Positions 1 through 12,368 of a DNA stretch of 64,000 nt are shown here, in pieces. The notes beneath the pieces were generated by a model. The model was not told the DNA's origin. It worked only from the letters and a program-made list of their open reading frames with translations, and ran no database searches. Numbering within the stretch: the stretch's first letter is position 1; every line of letters starts with the position of its first letter. The stretch lies in NCBI RefSeq assembly GCF_000687475.1, contig NC_057322.1:1736001-1800000 (forward strand). The letters run 5' to 3'. This stretch comes from Ustilaginoidea virens. Taxonomy: Eukaryota > Ascomycota > Sordariomycetes > Hypocreales > Clavicipitaceae. The position numbers were made by a program, and so were the translations under genes.

Positions 1-606
1 CCCTATTGTCTCAAAACCACCCCCCCCCCTTCTTTGCCCTTCCCCTTCCACCCCCGTTTCCCTGCCTTTCTGGAACATGCTCCAAGAAGGCTTGCTGTGT
101 GCAAAGCAAGAAAAGGCTGACCAAATTGAACTAACTCTTCCGACAACCAGGCACACATGCTCGACGTGGAATGCTTCACCTATCTCAACCGGGCGCTGGA
201 GTCGCCGATAGCGCCCATTGTGGTGCTGGCGTCCAACCGTGGAATGTGCACCATCAGAGGCACCGATGACATTGTCGCCGCCCACGGCATTCCAACCGAC
301 TTCCTGGCCAGGCTGCTCATCATCCCCACCGCGCCCTATCAGCCCGACGAAATCAAGCAGATTGTGCGCATACGGGCGTCCACCGAAGGCGTGGCCATCA
401 CGGACCCGGCTATTGACAGGATTTCCGCCCATGGCGTCCGGGTTAGTCTGCGCTATTGCTTGCAGCTGCTCACTCCGGCCAGGTATGTCTTGCGGCGCTC
501 TGCCCGTCCCTTTGCCTCCCTTTTCTTTTTTGCCAAACCACTTCTGCTCCCGCCTCTTCCTGCCCCAGCCCTCTCTGGGGGGTTTCTTTTCTTTACCCGC
601 CACCGC

Positions 607-638
<32 letters not shown>

Positions 639-752
639 GACACACAAAGACACACAGACACATACACACACGTATGCCTCTTCGACTCTTGTCGCGCCGG
701 CGGACGTCCAGTGATGCCCGTTTTGCCCTTGGTGCCAGGCACCCACCGACAC

Positions 753-791
<39 letters not shown>

Positions 792-1000
792 TTTGCCGCT
801 CCGTGTCTTGGTAATGACCATTATGCCCTTGTCTCAGACACTGTCGCTGACAGGAACAACGCAACAGCATTCTAGCAAAGGCCAACGGCCGCTCACAAAT
901 CGATGTCCAGGACGTGTCCGAGTGCGAGGACTTGTTCCTCGACGCTCGCCGTAGCGCCTCACTCCTGGGCAGCGAAGCGGGACACGGCTACATTTCGTAG
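1..1000 (+). CDS. RVB1: RuvB-like AAA+ ATPase 1 (RVB1/pontin), 3' part only
   Basis: C-terminal third of RVB1, an ATPase that forms hexamers with RVB2 in the INO80, SWR1 and R2TP complexes in the nucleus. The first 150 bases look like the tail of an intron ending in CAG; coding exons are 151-482 and 868-1000, giving 154 residues to TAG at 998-1000. Visible are the [15 protein letters not shown] segment that follows Walker B, the sensor-1 stretch [20 protein letters not shown] and the sensor-2 region [16 protein letters not shown] and the C-terminal [13 protein letters not shown] fit RVB1 better than RVB2. The intron 483-867 carries a (CA)n tract and a hexanucleotide array. The N-terminal two thirds, with Walker A, lie outside the window. 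An ATG at 157 is internal, not the start. Confidence 0.93.
609..793. repeat. (CA)n and (ACACCG)n microsatellites in RVB1 intron
   Basis: Dinucleotide CA repeats with interruptions run from about 609 to 672. A separate hexanucleotide ACACCG array follows at about 740-793. Both lie inside the intron 483-867 and create spurious open frames of Thr/His or Val/Cys repeats on both strands. Confidence 0.9.
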
Positions 1001-3290
1001 CCTGTTTCTTCTCGTTTCTTTCCAGCGTGGGGGTCCTTTTTTTTTTTTTTTTTTTGTCGGGACGCTCGACAATGCACGTGGGGGGTCAAGTATTCAATGC
1101 GACTGGCGTCATTCGTCTGATTGTGTGTTTTTTTTTCTTTGTCATTGCCTTTTTTTTCTTTTCTTCCTTTTTCGTTTTTTTTTTTTCTTTTTTTTCCGTT
1201 GTTCTTTTTTTGCGTTGTTCTTTTTTATAAAATGGAAAGAGGGCAGAGATTGGGCGTCGGCCGGGACTTTTGGGCGAAATCTATTGCTTTTTCAAAAATA
1301 CCTGGTTTCACGCACATTTACAGATGCGCTGCTGGATGCTGCCCCTGTTCAACCCGAAAACGAAGAAAAGAAAAAAAAGAAAAAAAAAAAAGAAAAGAAA
1401 TCTCCCAGGGCGAGGCGAAAGAACAGCTAGCCGTGGCAGAACCCCAAGGGAGGAGGCAAGGAGGGCCAATCACGTACAAAGGCATGTAGAAAAAAAGACA
1501 CAATAAAGGGTGCTAAACTAAAATGCTCCCAAAGGGGTCAACCAAGCCTTGCAGGGCAGGGGGGGGGAGAGAGAGAGAGACAAGCAAGGGGCTTTCATTT
1601 TTGTTTCTCTCGACCCAAGTCTATGTCATGGCAGGTTTCTTCTGCGTGGCATGGAACAAAACCCGCGTCGCCTGGCAAATGTGAGACGAGACATTCAGGA
1701 ACTCGGAATAACGCACCAGCTACATACAGCCTGCAGGCAAAACCGCAGCTGCCATGGCCATCCTTGCCTTTGCCCTCATTCATCGGAAATCGTTCCTTCC
1801 TGCTGGCCCCCCCCCCCCCCCCCCCCCCCCCGCCTCTCTCCCAACCCCGTCTCACTTGGTCGACCACGCAGCTCACGTCCTTGCCCGAATCCCTTTTTTT
1901 TTTCTTTTTTTCTTTTTTCTCTCTTTCCCCGTCCTTTTCGGAGTCACCCGGCTGGTGGGTGGCACGCACGACATCCACACTCTTGCAGAGAGTCCTTTTC
2001 GGTCCAGGCATGGGGGGGCGTGGATTTACATCACGTGCGGCAAAGGGGATTAGCCGTGTTGGGATGATCCGTAGTCTCTTTGTCTCAGATATTGCGCTGC
2101 ATTCCAGAGCCCAGAGCCCAGCCAACTCGCATTCCTGCGGGGGCCAGCCTTGGCCATTGTGGACAGCGAGGTTGGGGCGGGTACGGGTATGGTAAGGAGC
2201 CTTCTTCATCTGGACGGCATGGGGAAAAAAAAAGCCACACGGTGGCAGGCCCGGGTTCCATTCGTTCGCGAGGTCCAGCAGCTTCGGGGCGGCCCAGACA
2301 GGCGATCTGTCATGATGATGGTGGCAGACAGGCTGGCAGCAAGTAGTAGTAATGGTCAAGGTCGTAGTGGCGGTGGGCAGTAGTCATCCACGGCCAAGTT
2401 GACAACAAACGGGATGTGATGGCTGAAGCTAGAACAGCGTCGACCCTTCTCTTCTTGTATTTTCTTTTTTTTTTCCCCCGACGTTTCGCTCCGAGGCCTC
2501 TCAGGACCGGTCTAGCCAAAGTACTCGTTGTTGGAAGGAGTATCTGGTCTTTGGGAAAATCCCGCCGGCTTGTCAAGCGACGTTGCGTGGAAGCGGCTGG
2601 GGAAAATTGGGTGTCCAGGTTTAGTCCCCGCTCGGCAAAGAAGGGGCCCAGCCTTCTGTTTGGTGCGATCTTGTCGATTGAAACCTTTGAGCCAGCATGG
2701 GGCTGGTAACTAAACCCACTCTGGTGGTCTCCCGAGACATGTATGGATGCCCACTGGTCCGTGGTCAAGGCAGTCCAAAGAGCCAGATAATGGCGGTAGA
2801 CCAGCAGGCCAGCAGGCCAGCAGACCAGCCAACTGAGTCACCAGCTAGCCATGAGCTTATCCAAAGGCGGCTTGTTGGCAAACCACTGCTCGCTGTCAAA
2901 GAGGCTCATGTGTACTGTACGTGAATGTAATAAGGCAGCAGAACCAAGCTTGGAAGAGTGGGAGCGGTCCAGCAACCGCTCTTTCCAGCCATTCCGGGAT
3001 TCTGGCATTCTCCCGTTTCTTCTTTATCATCCCTCGTTGTTCCAGACTTTTCTTCTTTTCTTCTTCTTCTTCTTCTTCTTCTTCTTGGCATTTGATACTC
3101 TTTGTTGCTGTCCAGTAGTTGTCGAATAGCATCGTAAAGCCCTCACCCTTCAAGCTTGAAGCTCGGGAGGCAACGGTGTTAGTTGGGAACGCAGCTGCGG
3201 GTATATCATCCCATCCCTTTTTTCCTCTTCTTCTTCTTTGTTGCCTTTCACCCCCCCATCGTCCTTTGCACCCCAAATGTGCACCGCATC
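1001..3290. other. Intergenic region, T- and C-tract rich, no gene seen
   Basis: No open frame here has codon use or composition like its neighbours. The stretch holds long T-rich tracts (1130-1215), a C25 run at 1807-1831 and a (TTC)n run at about 3054-3087. It probably contains the RVB1 terminator and the long promoter and leader of the HMG-box gene that starts at 3291. Confidence 0.6.
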
Positions 3291-5651
3291 ATGGCCCATA
3301 TAGAACCCTCGGCTGCTCGAGAAATGGAAACCGTAGGTGCTTTTGTTCAACGCCACATCAGCCTGGACAGGAGCTTCAGAAGCTGCCGAGGTTTCGACCT
3401 GGCATCTGACGGTAGACACTCTCCTAGTCCCTTCAGAACGGGCTCGGGGAGGAAGAGAGCGTCGTCGACAGTGAGCGCCGTCGAAGCTCATCACGGCATG
3501 TATGAGCCGGTCGGCGTCAACCCTCCCAGACAGATTCCCCATGAAGTCTCCCGGGACCTGATCTGTCTCTGTGCGCCGGCACCCAAGATCCCCAGGCCAA
3601 GAAACGGTGAGTTTCGATCGGAATTCTCTGCATTCCAGTTTCCACGGAGAGACGTAGAGAAGCCCCTTGACTGCTCAAGACGCAGTCAGAACCTTGCCTC
3701 TAGGACTTTATTTTCTTGAGGGCTAGATGGCAAGGCAAAACTTTCCAGCAGCGAGTTTGGCGTTTTTTTTCTTTCCTTGCTTGCTTGCACTCTTTCTTTT
3801 CTTTCTCTTCCCTTTTCTTTTGGCTCTGCCCTTTCCTTCGGCTGACGAATATTGTCAGCGTTCATCTTGTATCGCCAGCACCATCAATCGCAGGTTACAG
3901 CAGATAACCCAAAACTCTCAAATCCCGAGATATCCAAGATAATCGGGGACAAGTGGAAGCATGAGAATGACGATGTCAAGGACAACTGGAAGAAACTTGC
4001 CGAGGAGGAGAAACAGCGACATCATCATCAATATCCCAACTATCGATACCAGCCGCGACGCGGTAGCAAGGCTCATGGCAACTGGACGGGCACTTCACCA
4101 GCAGATGAGCATGGGCGATGTTTAAAATGCCATGGACAGTCCATCTCCACCCCCAGGACGCCCCTCAACCCCGTTTCGTCATCATCTCTCGGGCATTTCG
4201 GTTCCTTGTCCCAGTCACAGCCATCTTTGCGACATCTGGACACGGGCGTCTCATCACGCCGCTCGAGTTTCGACCAGTCTCCGACCAGCACCCTCCCGTT
4301 TCCTCGCCAGTTCTCTCTGCTTCGTGATGCCGACTATAGCGAACCGAATTCTCCAGAGACGAAAAGACGGCGTGTCAATGATGTGGGCGGGTACCACGCC
4401 ATTAATGGAGCAGCAGGGTCGTATACCATCAGACCGCCTCCCGAGTTGGGACGCACACCACCAGATGGAGCTGCCAGTTTGATGAGAAGTTACACAGGGA
4501 CGACCCTGCCGGAGCTGGCAAGCTTTCCAAGGTCCCAGAGCGGTCCCATGCCCATGCCTCCGCCTCTTCGGCCTCCCGAATCCTCGAAATGGCCTGTTGA
4601 TGAGAAAGGCCCAAGCCGTCGGCATAGCGTGTTTGATCAATCCCTTCGCCTACCCCCTCTGCAAACGCCCATTCCCCCCTCGCCCTCTAGGTCGCCGGTG
4701 GTGGAGGATAAGCGCGTGAGCATCCCGTCATCAACGACATCACCCGTCTCAGCGATCAAGAGCAGCCAGCATACAGGAAGCCTCAACACCAGAGTGACGA
4801 CGAGGGAGCCCGTATTGACCCAGAAGATTGGCATCCTCTCAACCATCACTGAGCCGTTGCCTCCTGCAGGTCATCATGGGCTACGCGGGCGCAAGCGCGG
4901 ATATTTTATTGCTGTTGAAGGGACTGACCCAAAGAACCTTGATGAAGTCGGTCGTTTCCTAGAAAAGGTCCTGGTCGCGAGTGGCGATGTTGCTCTCAAG
5001 GTTTGGGAAAACGACGAATCTGTCGATTCTGAAGGGGCCGAGCTGAGGGCGACTACCCGCCGCCAGGGAATCGAGGCAAAGGAGGCAGTTGCCAGCGTTA
5101 GAGATGACTTGCTCTCGAGATACTTTGACACCATTTTGTCATGGCGTCAAAAGTCAAAGCAGATTGCCTATCATGTCACGGGCGGACGCTCAATGGGAGA
5201 TGCTCCCAACGGGGGAGAATTCGAGGGTTCAAGGGTAGTGCAAGCACTGTCGACAGAGGCATGTACTCCTCCACACGACGACAGAAGCCCTGAAGCCGGC
5301 CCGAAGACGCCGGTTGCTTTGGTGAAAGGTGGGCACAGCCTGACCGTTGCGGACAGTTATGCATCGGCAATGCCCATCTCGGACAAGTACACACCTGAGG
5401 ACCACTGGCAGTGGCTGGTCAGTCTCTGGCGAGGCACACCCCATGCCGACCTGGTGGTGCAGGTTGAGGACTGCCAAGAGAAGACCGGCTCCGTGGCGAC
5501 AGTGGACGTTTCAAGGAGCATTGGCCTGGTATTGGTGAGAATTCCGAAAGAGAAAGGGTTAGATGAGGCAACAGAGCGGAGGTTGGCATTCGAGGTCATG
5601 GAATGGATGCGAGACGGGCCCTTTCGTGAGGATTTCGCAAGCAAGTTCTAA
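3291..5651 (+). CDS. HMG-box (MATA_HMG/Rox1-like) transcription factor
   Basis: Sequence-specific HMG-box protein, probably a nuclear regulator. Exons 3291-3606 and 3859-5651 give 702 residues; the intron 3607-3858 splits the box in the first base of an Ala codon (AAC G|CG TTC). The box covers about residues 99-172: PKIPRPRN, AFILYRQHHQ, NPKLSNPEISKIIG, then DNWKKLAEEEKQRH. The RPRNAFILYR start puts it with the MATA/Rox1/Ste11 group rather than with HMGB proteins. The rest is Ser/Pro-rich, with a more conserved-looking C-terminal segment from about residue 450 (RGRKRGYFIAVEG, then ILSWRQKSKQIAYH). The start at 3291 was chosen because an in-frame ATG at 3183 would add a hydrophobic F-rich leader that looks like untranslated CT-rich DNA. 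The target genes cannot be told from sequence. Confidence 0.85.
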
Positions 5652-6406
5652 TGGCTCGCCTGTTGTTGTGCTTGTCGTCGGCAAAGCGAATGGTACGAAG
5701 TAACGAAGCTCCCCCATCACAGTAACGTCATGAAGTTAGATTTCTGTACCGCAATTCTAGAATAAGGAGAGAGAGAAAAGAAAAAAAGACAGGGAGAGAG
5801 AGAGAGAGAGAGAGAGGCCAGATTTCATGGGGAGAATTAGATTCACGTTAGGAAAGGCAAAGGACCCGTTTCTGCGTGAGAACCTGGGTAGGCGTGTAAC
5901 AGCATTTTGGCATCACAATGGCCCGCTGATGAAAAAAAGGCAAATCAACTGATGGCAAGCCAAATTGGCTATAGAGCGGCTCGAACTTGGGGCTTTTCAG
6001 ATTTGCTCGTGTTGGAAAATCCATGCGTGATGTGATCCCAGCCAACCTCGGGACTTTTTTTTTTCGTCGTAAAGCATCTCCAAAGCTTGATGCCTCGCTT
6101 GTAAGGCCATTGTCAAGTCGGTCATATCACCTTATCAGCCCATCAGCCACCAGCCACCAGCCCAGCCGGATGTGGCGCATTTCCCTTCTCGGGGGCTTAG
6201 GCTGGTGAACGCGTCGGGCGGATACAAACAATACATATGTAGCAACTGGTTTGCAAGCGCAGCGTGCTCGACGAGCGGCAGACCATAACTGCCCCTGACA
6301 ACCTGACAAGCAGCATCACCCATCACCAATACAGGATCCTAGGCTCAGCACAACAGCTCTGCCGCGACGGCATCACCATGTCCCCACGCCGTTTACACAA
6401 CTCATA
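5652..6406. other. Intergenic region between HMG-box gene and dynactin gene
   Basis: A GA dinucleotide repeat lies at about 5790-5815 in the probable 3' UTR or terminator zone of the HMG-box gene. The remainder should hold the promoter of the dynactin gene. No gene is seen. Confidence 0.6.
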
Positions 6407-9400
6407 ATGCCGGATTTCAAACCTGGCCAAACGGTCCAGCTTAACGATGGCCGCCGAGGCACTGTTCGATTCGCAGGCCAGGCCAGCTTTCAGGTCGGAG
6501 AGTGGATCGGCGTTGAGCTCGAGGAAAAGACGGGCAAGAATGACGGCAGCGTCCAGGGCGTGAGATATTTCGATTGCCCCATGGGATACGGCATGTTTGT
6601 CAAACCCATGATGGCAACCATCATCGCACAAGCTCCGAGCACAAAGCCAGCCCGGAAGCCAGCCCGCCCAAACAGCTTCGCTCCTGCAGCAGTCAAGTCT
6701 GCGCCCAGCGGAGATGTTGCACTGGCAAAGAGAAGAAGTTTGAATGCGCCAAGTCCCAGTCCGGTCCCCAAGGTCCGACGAACCAGCTTGGTGAGGGTAC
6801 GGACGGACAACCTTGCCGACCCTGATGTGAAAAAAAAAGAAAAAAAAAATCTTTAACGCGTATCTGTAACAGTCTCCCGTGAAATCGCCAACGAAGCAGC
6901 TTAGTGCCACGTCCAGTGCTTCCGCCTCTCGAACAGGCACGCCCTCGAACGCAAGGGTTCCCTCCGCATCTGCGACTGCCGGAGCTTCCAGAGCTCGCAC
7001 GTCAACAATCACCCATCGAACATCAATGGGACCGCCTGCCGTCGTTGCTTCACGAACTGCGAGAGTGTCATCCATCTCATCAGTGGCGTCCAGGACGGGC
7101 GGGCCTCATGCGAGGTCTGCCAGCGGCGTCCGTCCACTTGGCCCTTTGAGGAGCCTTTCGAGGCCGGAGTCCGGCCGAAGACCCTCTGCCGACTCACAAA
7201 CTGGGCGTGACAGTGGCTCTGCCGACGATGCTGGTCCCGGCTCTCCCGCTAAGAGCGAAGCAGAGATTCTATCACCCCAACCGACGAGCCCTGTCGCAGC
7301 GCGCGCCCATATCCTCGAGAGGATTGTCTCTCAAAGACCCCCTCCCGGGACCTCTTCGACGCCGCCGCAAGCGAGACGACCGAGTGCTCCATCGGCACCC
7401 CGAACAACTGGTTCTGCCACGGCAGCGAATCGTGAAATCGAGGACTTGAAGACTAAGCTGAAAGTGCTGGAACGGAAACGCATGGAAGACAGAGACAAGC
7501 TGAAGCAGCTGGAAAAGGTGCAGGGTGAACGGGACAAGTTTGAAGCAATCATTCAGAAGCTTCAGCAGAAATACCAGCCTCAACAACAGGAATTAGCCGA
7601 ATTGCGAAAGCAAATCAAGGAAGCGGAAGCGAAATTCGAATCCATAGAGGCAATGCAAGCCGAGCATGATACTGCCCTGGAGCTGGCTACCCTTGACCGG
7701 GAGATGGCGGAAGAAACAGCTGAAGTATTGAAAATGGAAGTTGACGCACTGAAGCAAAAGTCGGAAGAGCTTGAATTGGAGGTGGAGGTTCTCCGCGAAG
7801 AAAACTCGGAATACAGCAAGGGAATGACACCGGAGGAGCGAGCAAGCACCGGATGGCTCCAAATGGAGCGCACCAACGAAAGGCTACGAGAAGCTCTCCT
7901 GAGGTTGCGAGACCTGACGCAAGATCAAGCGGAGGAATTGCGAGATCAGATTGCTGGCCTGGAAGAAGACGTGAAAGACCACGGCCGCCTAAGGGAGGAA
8001 CAAGCAGCAACAAAGGAGAAGCTGGCCCAGTCCGAAGCAGCCGTCGACGACCTCAGGCAGCAGCTCGATAATGCCCTTGGGGCCGAAGACATGATTGAAG
8101 ACTTGACGGAGCGAAACATGAGCATGTCGGAGCAGGTAGAGGAACTCAAAGCCGTCATTGAAGACCTGGAAAGCCTGAAGGAAGTCAACGACGAGCTGGA
8201 GGCAAATCACGTGCAGAACGAGAAGGAGCTGCAAGAAGAGCTGGACTTCAAGGACAGCGTCATTGCCGAGCAAGCGCGACGGGCCGCGCAACAGGAGGAA
8301 GCGTTCGAAGACATGGAGTATACCCTTTCGCGGTTCCGCGAACTCGTCACCAGCTTGCAGAGCGACCTGGAGGACATGCGGGCGTCGCAGGCCGTTACCG
8401 AAGGCGAATCCGACAAGTTGAACGACCGCTCACGGGCAATGATGGATCTGAACATGAAACTTCAGCTGTCCGCGGCCAAGGCGCAGGTCAAGACGATTGA
8501 CCTGGAACTGCGCCGACTTGATGCGCAAGAGGCCGAGCAGCATCTCGAGATTGTCAAGCTCTTCCTGCCGGACACGTACCAGGAGGACCAGGACTCGGTG
8601 CTGGCGCTGCTGCGCTTCAGAAGACTAGCGTTCAAAGCCAACCTTGTGGGCGGGTTCATAAAGGAGCGCATCAACGGCCAGCCTCACCCGGGCCACGAGG
8701 ATGACGTTCTTGCCGGATGCGACGCCGTGGACAAGCTGGTGTGGGTGTCGGCCATGTGCGACCGCTTCGTCAACGACATGAGCCACTGCACCGTGGACAA
8801 GTTTTCCAAGTACCAAAACTCCCTGCTGGAGCTGGAACCGGTGGAGCGGGCGCTCAACGGGTTGGTAGACGGCCTGCGCCGCGACGACCTCAAGGAGAAG
8901 AAGTGCGCGGATGACCTGCAGCGGACCATTGCTCTCATGTCGCACCTGGCCGAGGTGCACGTTTCCGACGACCTCGCGAGCTTGGCCGACGACATGCACA
9001 TGTCGTCGGTGATTGTCCAGAGCCACCTGGACACGGCGGCGCTGTGCCTCGGCATCGTACGGGGCATGGTGCAGCGGGCGCTGCCCTCGGAGGGGGAGCC
9101 GGAAGACGAGGCGGCCCAACAAGTGCTCGCGAAGAAGCTCGAGGCAGCCATGACGCAGACCAGGAGCACCAAGGTCGTGTCCGCAAAGACGGTGCGTGCG
9201 CTGCAAGACCTCAAGGCGAGGTCGCTGTGCCTGCCCCCCGACACCAAGGAGGCGCTCGACAAGTGCGCGACGGCCACGGGGGAGCTTGCCAGCATGGCGC
9301 GAACCGTCGGCGACGGCGTCCACGCCTTGCTCACGCGGGACGAGGGCCGAGCCGAGCCGTTTACGCTGGCTGAGGTCCAAGGCGCCATCCACCAAGCAGT

Positions 9401-10499
9401 GCTGGACGCCACATGCACGAGCGAGCCGGACAGCTTGTCGGCGTACCTGGGCAAGCTGCGCACAGTCACCAGCCAGATCAACGAGCTGGCCGCCCTGGCC
9501 GCGGATCTCGGCCGGACGCAGGAGTTTGACGTGCACGCGGCCCCGTGGAAGCTCCGATGCCAGGAGCTCCAGGCTCTCAAGACGGTGCCCGTGGACGCCG
9601 AAGAGGAGCTGCGACGGCTCAAGGAGGAGCACAACGAGGCGCGCAGGACCATTGCCCAGCGCGACGAGCACCTCAGCACCGCAACGCTCAAGATCGAGAC
9701 GCTCGAGTCGCGGATGCGCGACGCCCGCGCCAACGTGGAGCGGATCGGCGGCCTGCAGTCGCGGCTGCAGGCATCCGCCGAGCAGGTCGCGAGCCTCAAG
9801 GAGGACATTGAGAAGCAGGACCGGGAGCTCAAGACGCTCGAGGGCGAGCGCGACAAGTGGAAGAAGGTGGCGAGCGAGAGCCGCGCCTGCGCAGACGGGG
9901 CGGGCGGCGCGGCGGGCGCCAAGGCGGGCCAGGAACGGGCCGTGGCCACGGCGCGCGAGATGGACGCGCTCAGGAGGGACGTCGAGAGCCTGCAGTCGGC
10001 CGTGCGGTTCCTGCGCGAGGACAACCGCCGCGCCCGGCTGGCGGAGCAGCACCGCGACCACGACTGGCTGGCGGAGCCGCTCAAGAAGCCCGCCGGCGTG
10101 GCGGAGCAGCGCCGAGCGCTCGTCATGGCCGAAGGCAAGGACGCCCTGGGCGAGCTGGTCAAGCTGGCCACCTCGGCCACCGTCTTCCGCTTTTCCGACC
10201 TGCCCAAGGACAAGCTCAAGTGGCGGCCGGCCCGGTCCACGCCCCAGTACCACTCGGCCAGGCAGCAGGAAGACCTGGCCGCCTGGAAGTCGTGGCAGGG
10301 CTCGGTGCTCAAGAAGTCGTCGCTGGTCGTCGGCCACGCCGGCACCCGCGTGGGGGGGGGTCCCGCCGCGCAGCTTCACATCAGGTTCCCCGACCGGGGG
10401 GGGAAGATGCCGACGGGATCGGGCGCCGGCCGAGGCGTGCACGTGGTCGACTGCCGCGAGTGGGAGGCTCTGCAGGGCAACAGGATTGCGGCCATGTAA
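6407..10499 (+). CDS. ro-3: Dynactin large subunit p150-Glued
   Basis: Microtubule-binding subunit of dynactin, which links dynein to cargo and plus ends and is needed for nuclear movement in hyphae. Exons 6407-6790 and 6873-10499 give 1336 residues; both ends of the intron are phase 0. The CAP-Gly domain is residues 1-67 and includes GRRGTVRF, the GKNDG motif (residues 43-47) and the YFDCPMGYGMFV end. A basic Ser/Pro/Thr-rich stretch follows to about residue 300. Then comes a coiled coil (about 300-690), a globular middle, and a second coiled coil (about 950-1200). Length and order match fungal p150. The second half is markedly more GC-rich at third codon positions than the first. A very long antisense frame overlaps it and is a codon-bias shadow. 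Confidence 0.95.
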
Positions 10500-10763
10500 A
10501 AGCGGCAACAAGGTGTATTGATGTATTCTACTTTTCTGTTCTTGTTCTTGTTCTTGTTCTTGCAGTGAAGGTATGGGGCCACGAGCACGATGCCACAAAA
10601 GTCGACTTGGTCCGGTGCTTGCGATACCCCAACTGCCAACTGGGGATGCCGTTGATGTAGTTGATGGAAAGAACTGCCTGCCCCGCCGTCTTGTCTGTAT
10701 AAAGAAAAAAAGGCCAAACCCTAGGTTTTCTTTCCACACCCGCGCACGCCCTTTTTCTTGTCG

Positions 10764-10794
<31 letters not shown>

Positions 10795-10822
10795 AGCCCA
10801 CGTAGTAGGAGTAGCCCGGCGG
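10500..10822. other. Convergent 3' region with (TTCTTG)n
   Basis: Short gap between the 3' ends of the dynactin (+) and SRP19 (-) genes. It holds about four TTCTTG units at 10537-10562 and a T-rich tract near 10765-10795. No gene is seen. Confidence 0.6.
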
Positions 10823-11656
10823 TCAAGCCCTCCCCTTGCCCTTCTTGTCCTTCTTCCTCCTCGTCGCGGCGCCGCCGCCATCTTCGGCCGACGCCGCCCC
10901 CCCCCCGGCCATCAGGGCGGCCATGGGATCCCCCCCCATCTGCATCTCCTTCATCATGTCCCGCAGCAGGGTCTCGGACACGCCGCCGCCCGTCAGCGCC
11001 GGGCTCAGGTACGGCAGCCACTCGCCCATCTTCCAGCCGCGCGGGACCGCCGGCCGCGGGTAGGCCGCCCCCTCGGGCGGCTCGGCCAGGCCCTTCATGC
11101 GGACCCGCAGGCCGGGGCTGCTCTCCGTGGTCGGGCTCTTCTGCAGCTGCTTGGCGACGAGGGCGTACAGGCGGTGCTTGGAGACGGCGGCGTCGGGCTT
11201 GAGGGCGACGCGCACGCGGCCCGGGTTGGCCCAGTCCTTGGGGTGCGTCTTCTGCGGCTCGAAGAAGGTGGGCAGGCGGAGGCGGGCGCAGGCGGAGGCG
11301 ATGTCGTGCGCGAGGGGGTTGGCCACGGCGAGGGCGGCGGCGACGCGGCGGCCCTGGGCGCGGGACCGCGTCGCGTCGAAGTAGACGGGGTAGAGGCACT
11401 GCGCGGAGCGGTACTGGTCGGCGTCGTGGGGCGGCAGCTGCTGCGGCTGCTGCGGATGCTGCGGAGGAGGAGGAGGAGGAGGAGGAGGCGAGGGACGGGG
11501 AAGACGAGGCGGTTGCAGCTGCTGCTGCGGCGGCTGGGCGGCGGAGACGCGGCGCATAATGTCCGAGTCGGCAAAGTCGGTGTCGTCTTGGAGGGACGCG
11601 ATGTCCGGGACGTCCGGGTCGCTGTCGGAGACCTCTTCGACGCGGGGGTGGGCCAT
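10823..11656 (-). CDS. sec65: Signal recognition particle subunit SRP19 (Sec65)
   Basis: RNA-binding subunit of the signal recognition particle, which helps load SRP54 onto SRP RNA for co-translational targeting to the ER. One exon, 277 residues, start ATG at 11656. The conserved core begins at about residue 86: CLYPVYFDATRSRAQGRRV, then NPLAHDIASAC, then KTHPKDWANPGRVRV, matching the SRP19 fold. The N-terminus is acidic and followed by Gln/Pro tracts (a run of nine Pro encoded by CCT/CCG repeats near 11461-11490). The C-terminus has KKDKKGKGR, the usual lysine-rich tail. A longer in-frame reading from 12193 was rejected because its extension is low-complexity and not like SRP19. Confidence 0.93.
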   Translation of the reverse strand: MAHPRVEEVSDSDPDVPDIASLQDDTDFADSDIMRRVSAAQPPQQQLQPPRLPRPSPPPPPPPPPQHPQQPQQLPPHDADQYRSAQCLYPVYFDATRSRAQGRRVAAALAVANPLAHDIASACARLRLPTFFEPQKTHPKDWANPGRVRVALKPDAAVSKHRLYALVAKQLQKSPTTESSPGLRVRMKGLAEPPEGAAYPRPAVPRGWKMGEWLPYLSPALTGGGVSETLLRDMMKEMQMGGDPMAALMAGGGAASAEDGGGAATRRKKDKKGKGRA

Positions 11657-12368
11657 GGTGATGCTGAGCTGAGGTGCTGGGAGGGAGGGGTGGGATGAGG
11701 TGGGATGAGGTGGGATGAGGTGGGATGAAGTTGGATGGAGGCTTGGCGGCGGACGAGGTTTCGGGCGGTGTGGATGGCGGATGGCGGATGGCGGCTGGAA
11801 TCCTACGGCGTGGCTTGTGCTGTACGGGGCGCGGCGGAAGTTGCGGCGGAATCTGTGGCGGAATCTGTGGCGGAATCTACGGCGCACTTGGTCTTGGCAG
11901 CGCGTCTGCATGTCGTCAACTGCAAATAGTGCCACTGCAACTTGCAGGCGCCCGCAACGAGGCACCTGCGACAAGGCACCTGCAAGCGAGGGCCCAAGCA
12001 AGCCTCGAGTCTGGATCAATTGAAATTTGCCGCTAGCAAGTCGCAGCCAGCCAGCGCTGCCCATAGGTGCATGCATCCATCGCCAGCCCAGAGGCCCGTC
12101 TCCCGCCAAGCCAGAGAATACGCGTAGCAATAAGAGACGACGACGCGTTTTAATCACCAGAGTCTGCCTGCTGAAACAGAACCGACAATGCAAGCAAATG
12201 CAAGCAAATGCAAGAAATTGGCAAGCAATGCTTTAAAAAAACGGCAAAAAACCAGCAAGTCAATGCAAGGCCTGCGCGTCTGGGACAGCGTCACGCGGGG
12301 TTGCACATCAGGTTGGTTCGGGTGGCTGCGCGTTTGTGGATAATTTCTTTTTTTTTTTTTTTTCTTTT
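11657..12368. repeat. SRP19 upstream region with several short tandem arrays
   Basis: Between SRP19 and the CCCH gene, both on -. It holds four units of TGGGATGAGG (11691-11730), about three ATGGCGG units (11771-11795), about three GGCGGAATCTGT units (11836-11883) and three CAAGCAAATG units (12190-12220). No gene is seen. It should include the SRP19 promoter and the CCCH-gene terminator. Confidence 0.7.

Noticed and set aside
157..714. A free-standing gene starting at ATG 157
   Set aside because: The sequence is the inner part of RVB1; the reading after 482 is intron with a CA repeat, and the true continuation is at 868.
8625..11399. A 924-codon open frame on the minus strand
   Set aside because: It lies opposite the dynactin gene and SRP19, is Arg/Leu/Ala/Gly-rich as expected from GC-biased third positions, and has no domain.
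10823..12193. A 456-residue SRP19 starting at 12193
   Set aside because: The added N-terminus is encoded by repeat DNA with no similarity to SRP19; the ATG at 11656 starts the acidic N-terminus usual for the family.
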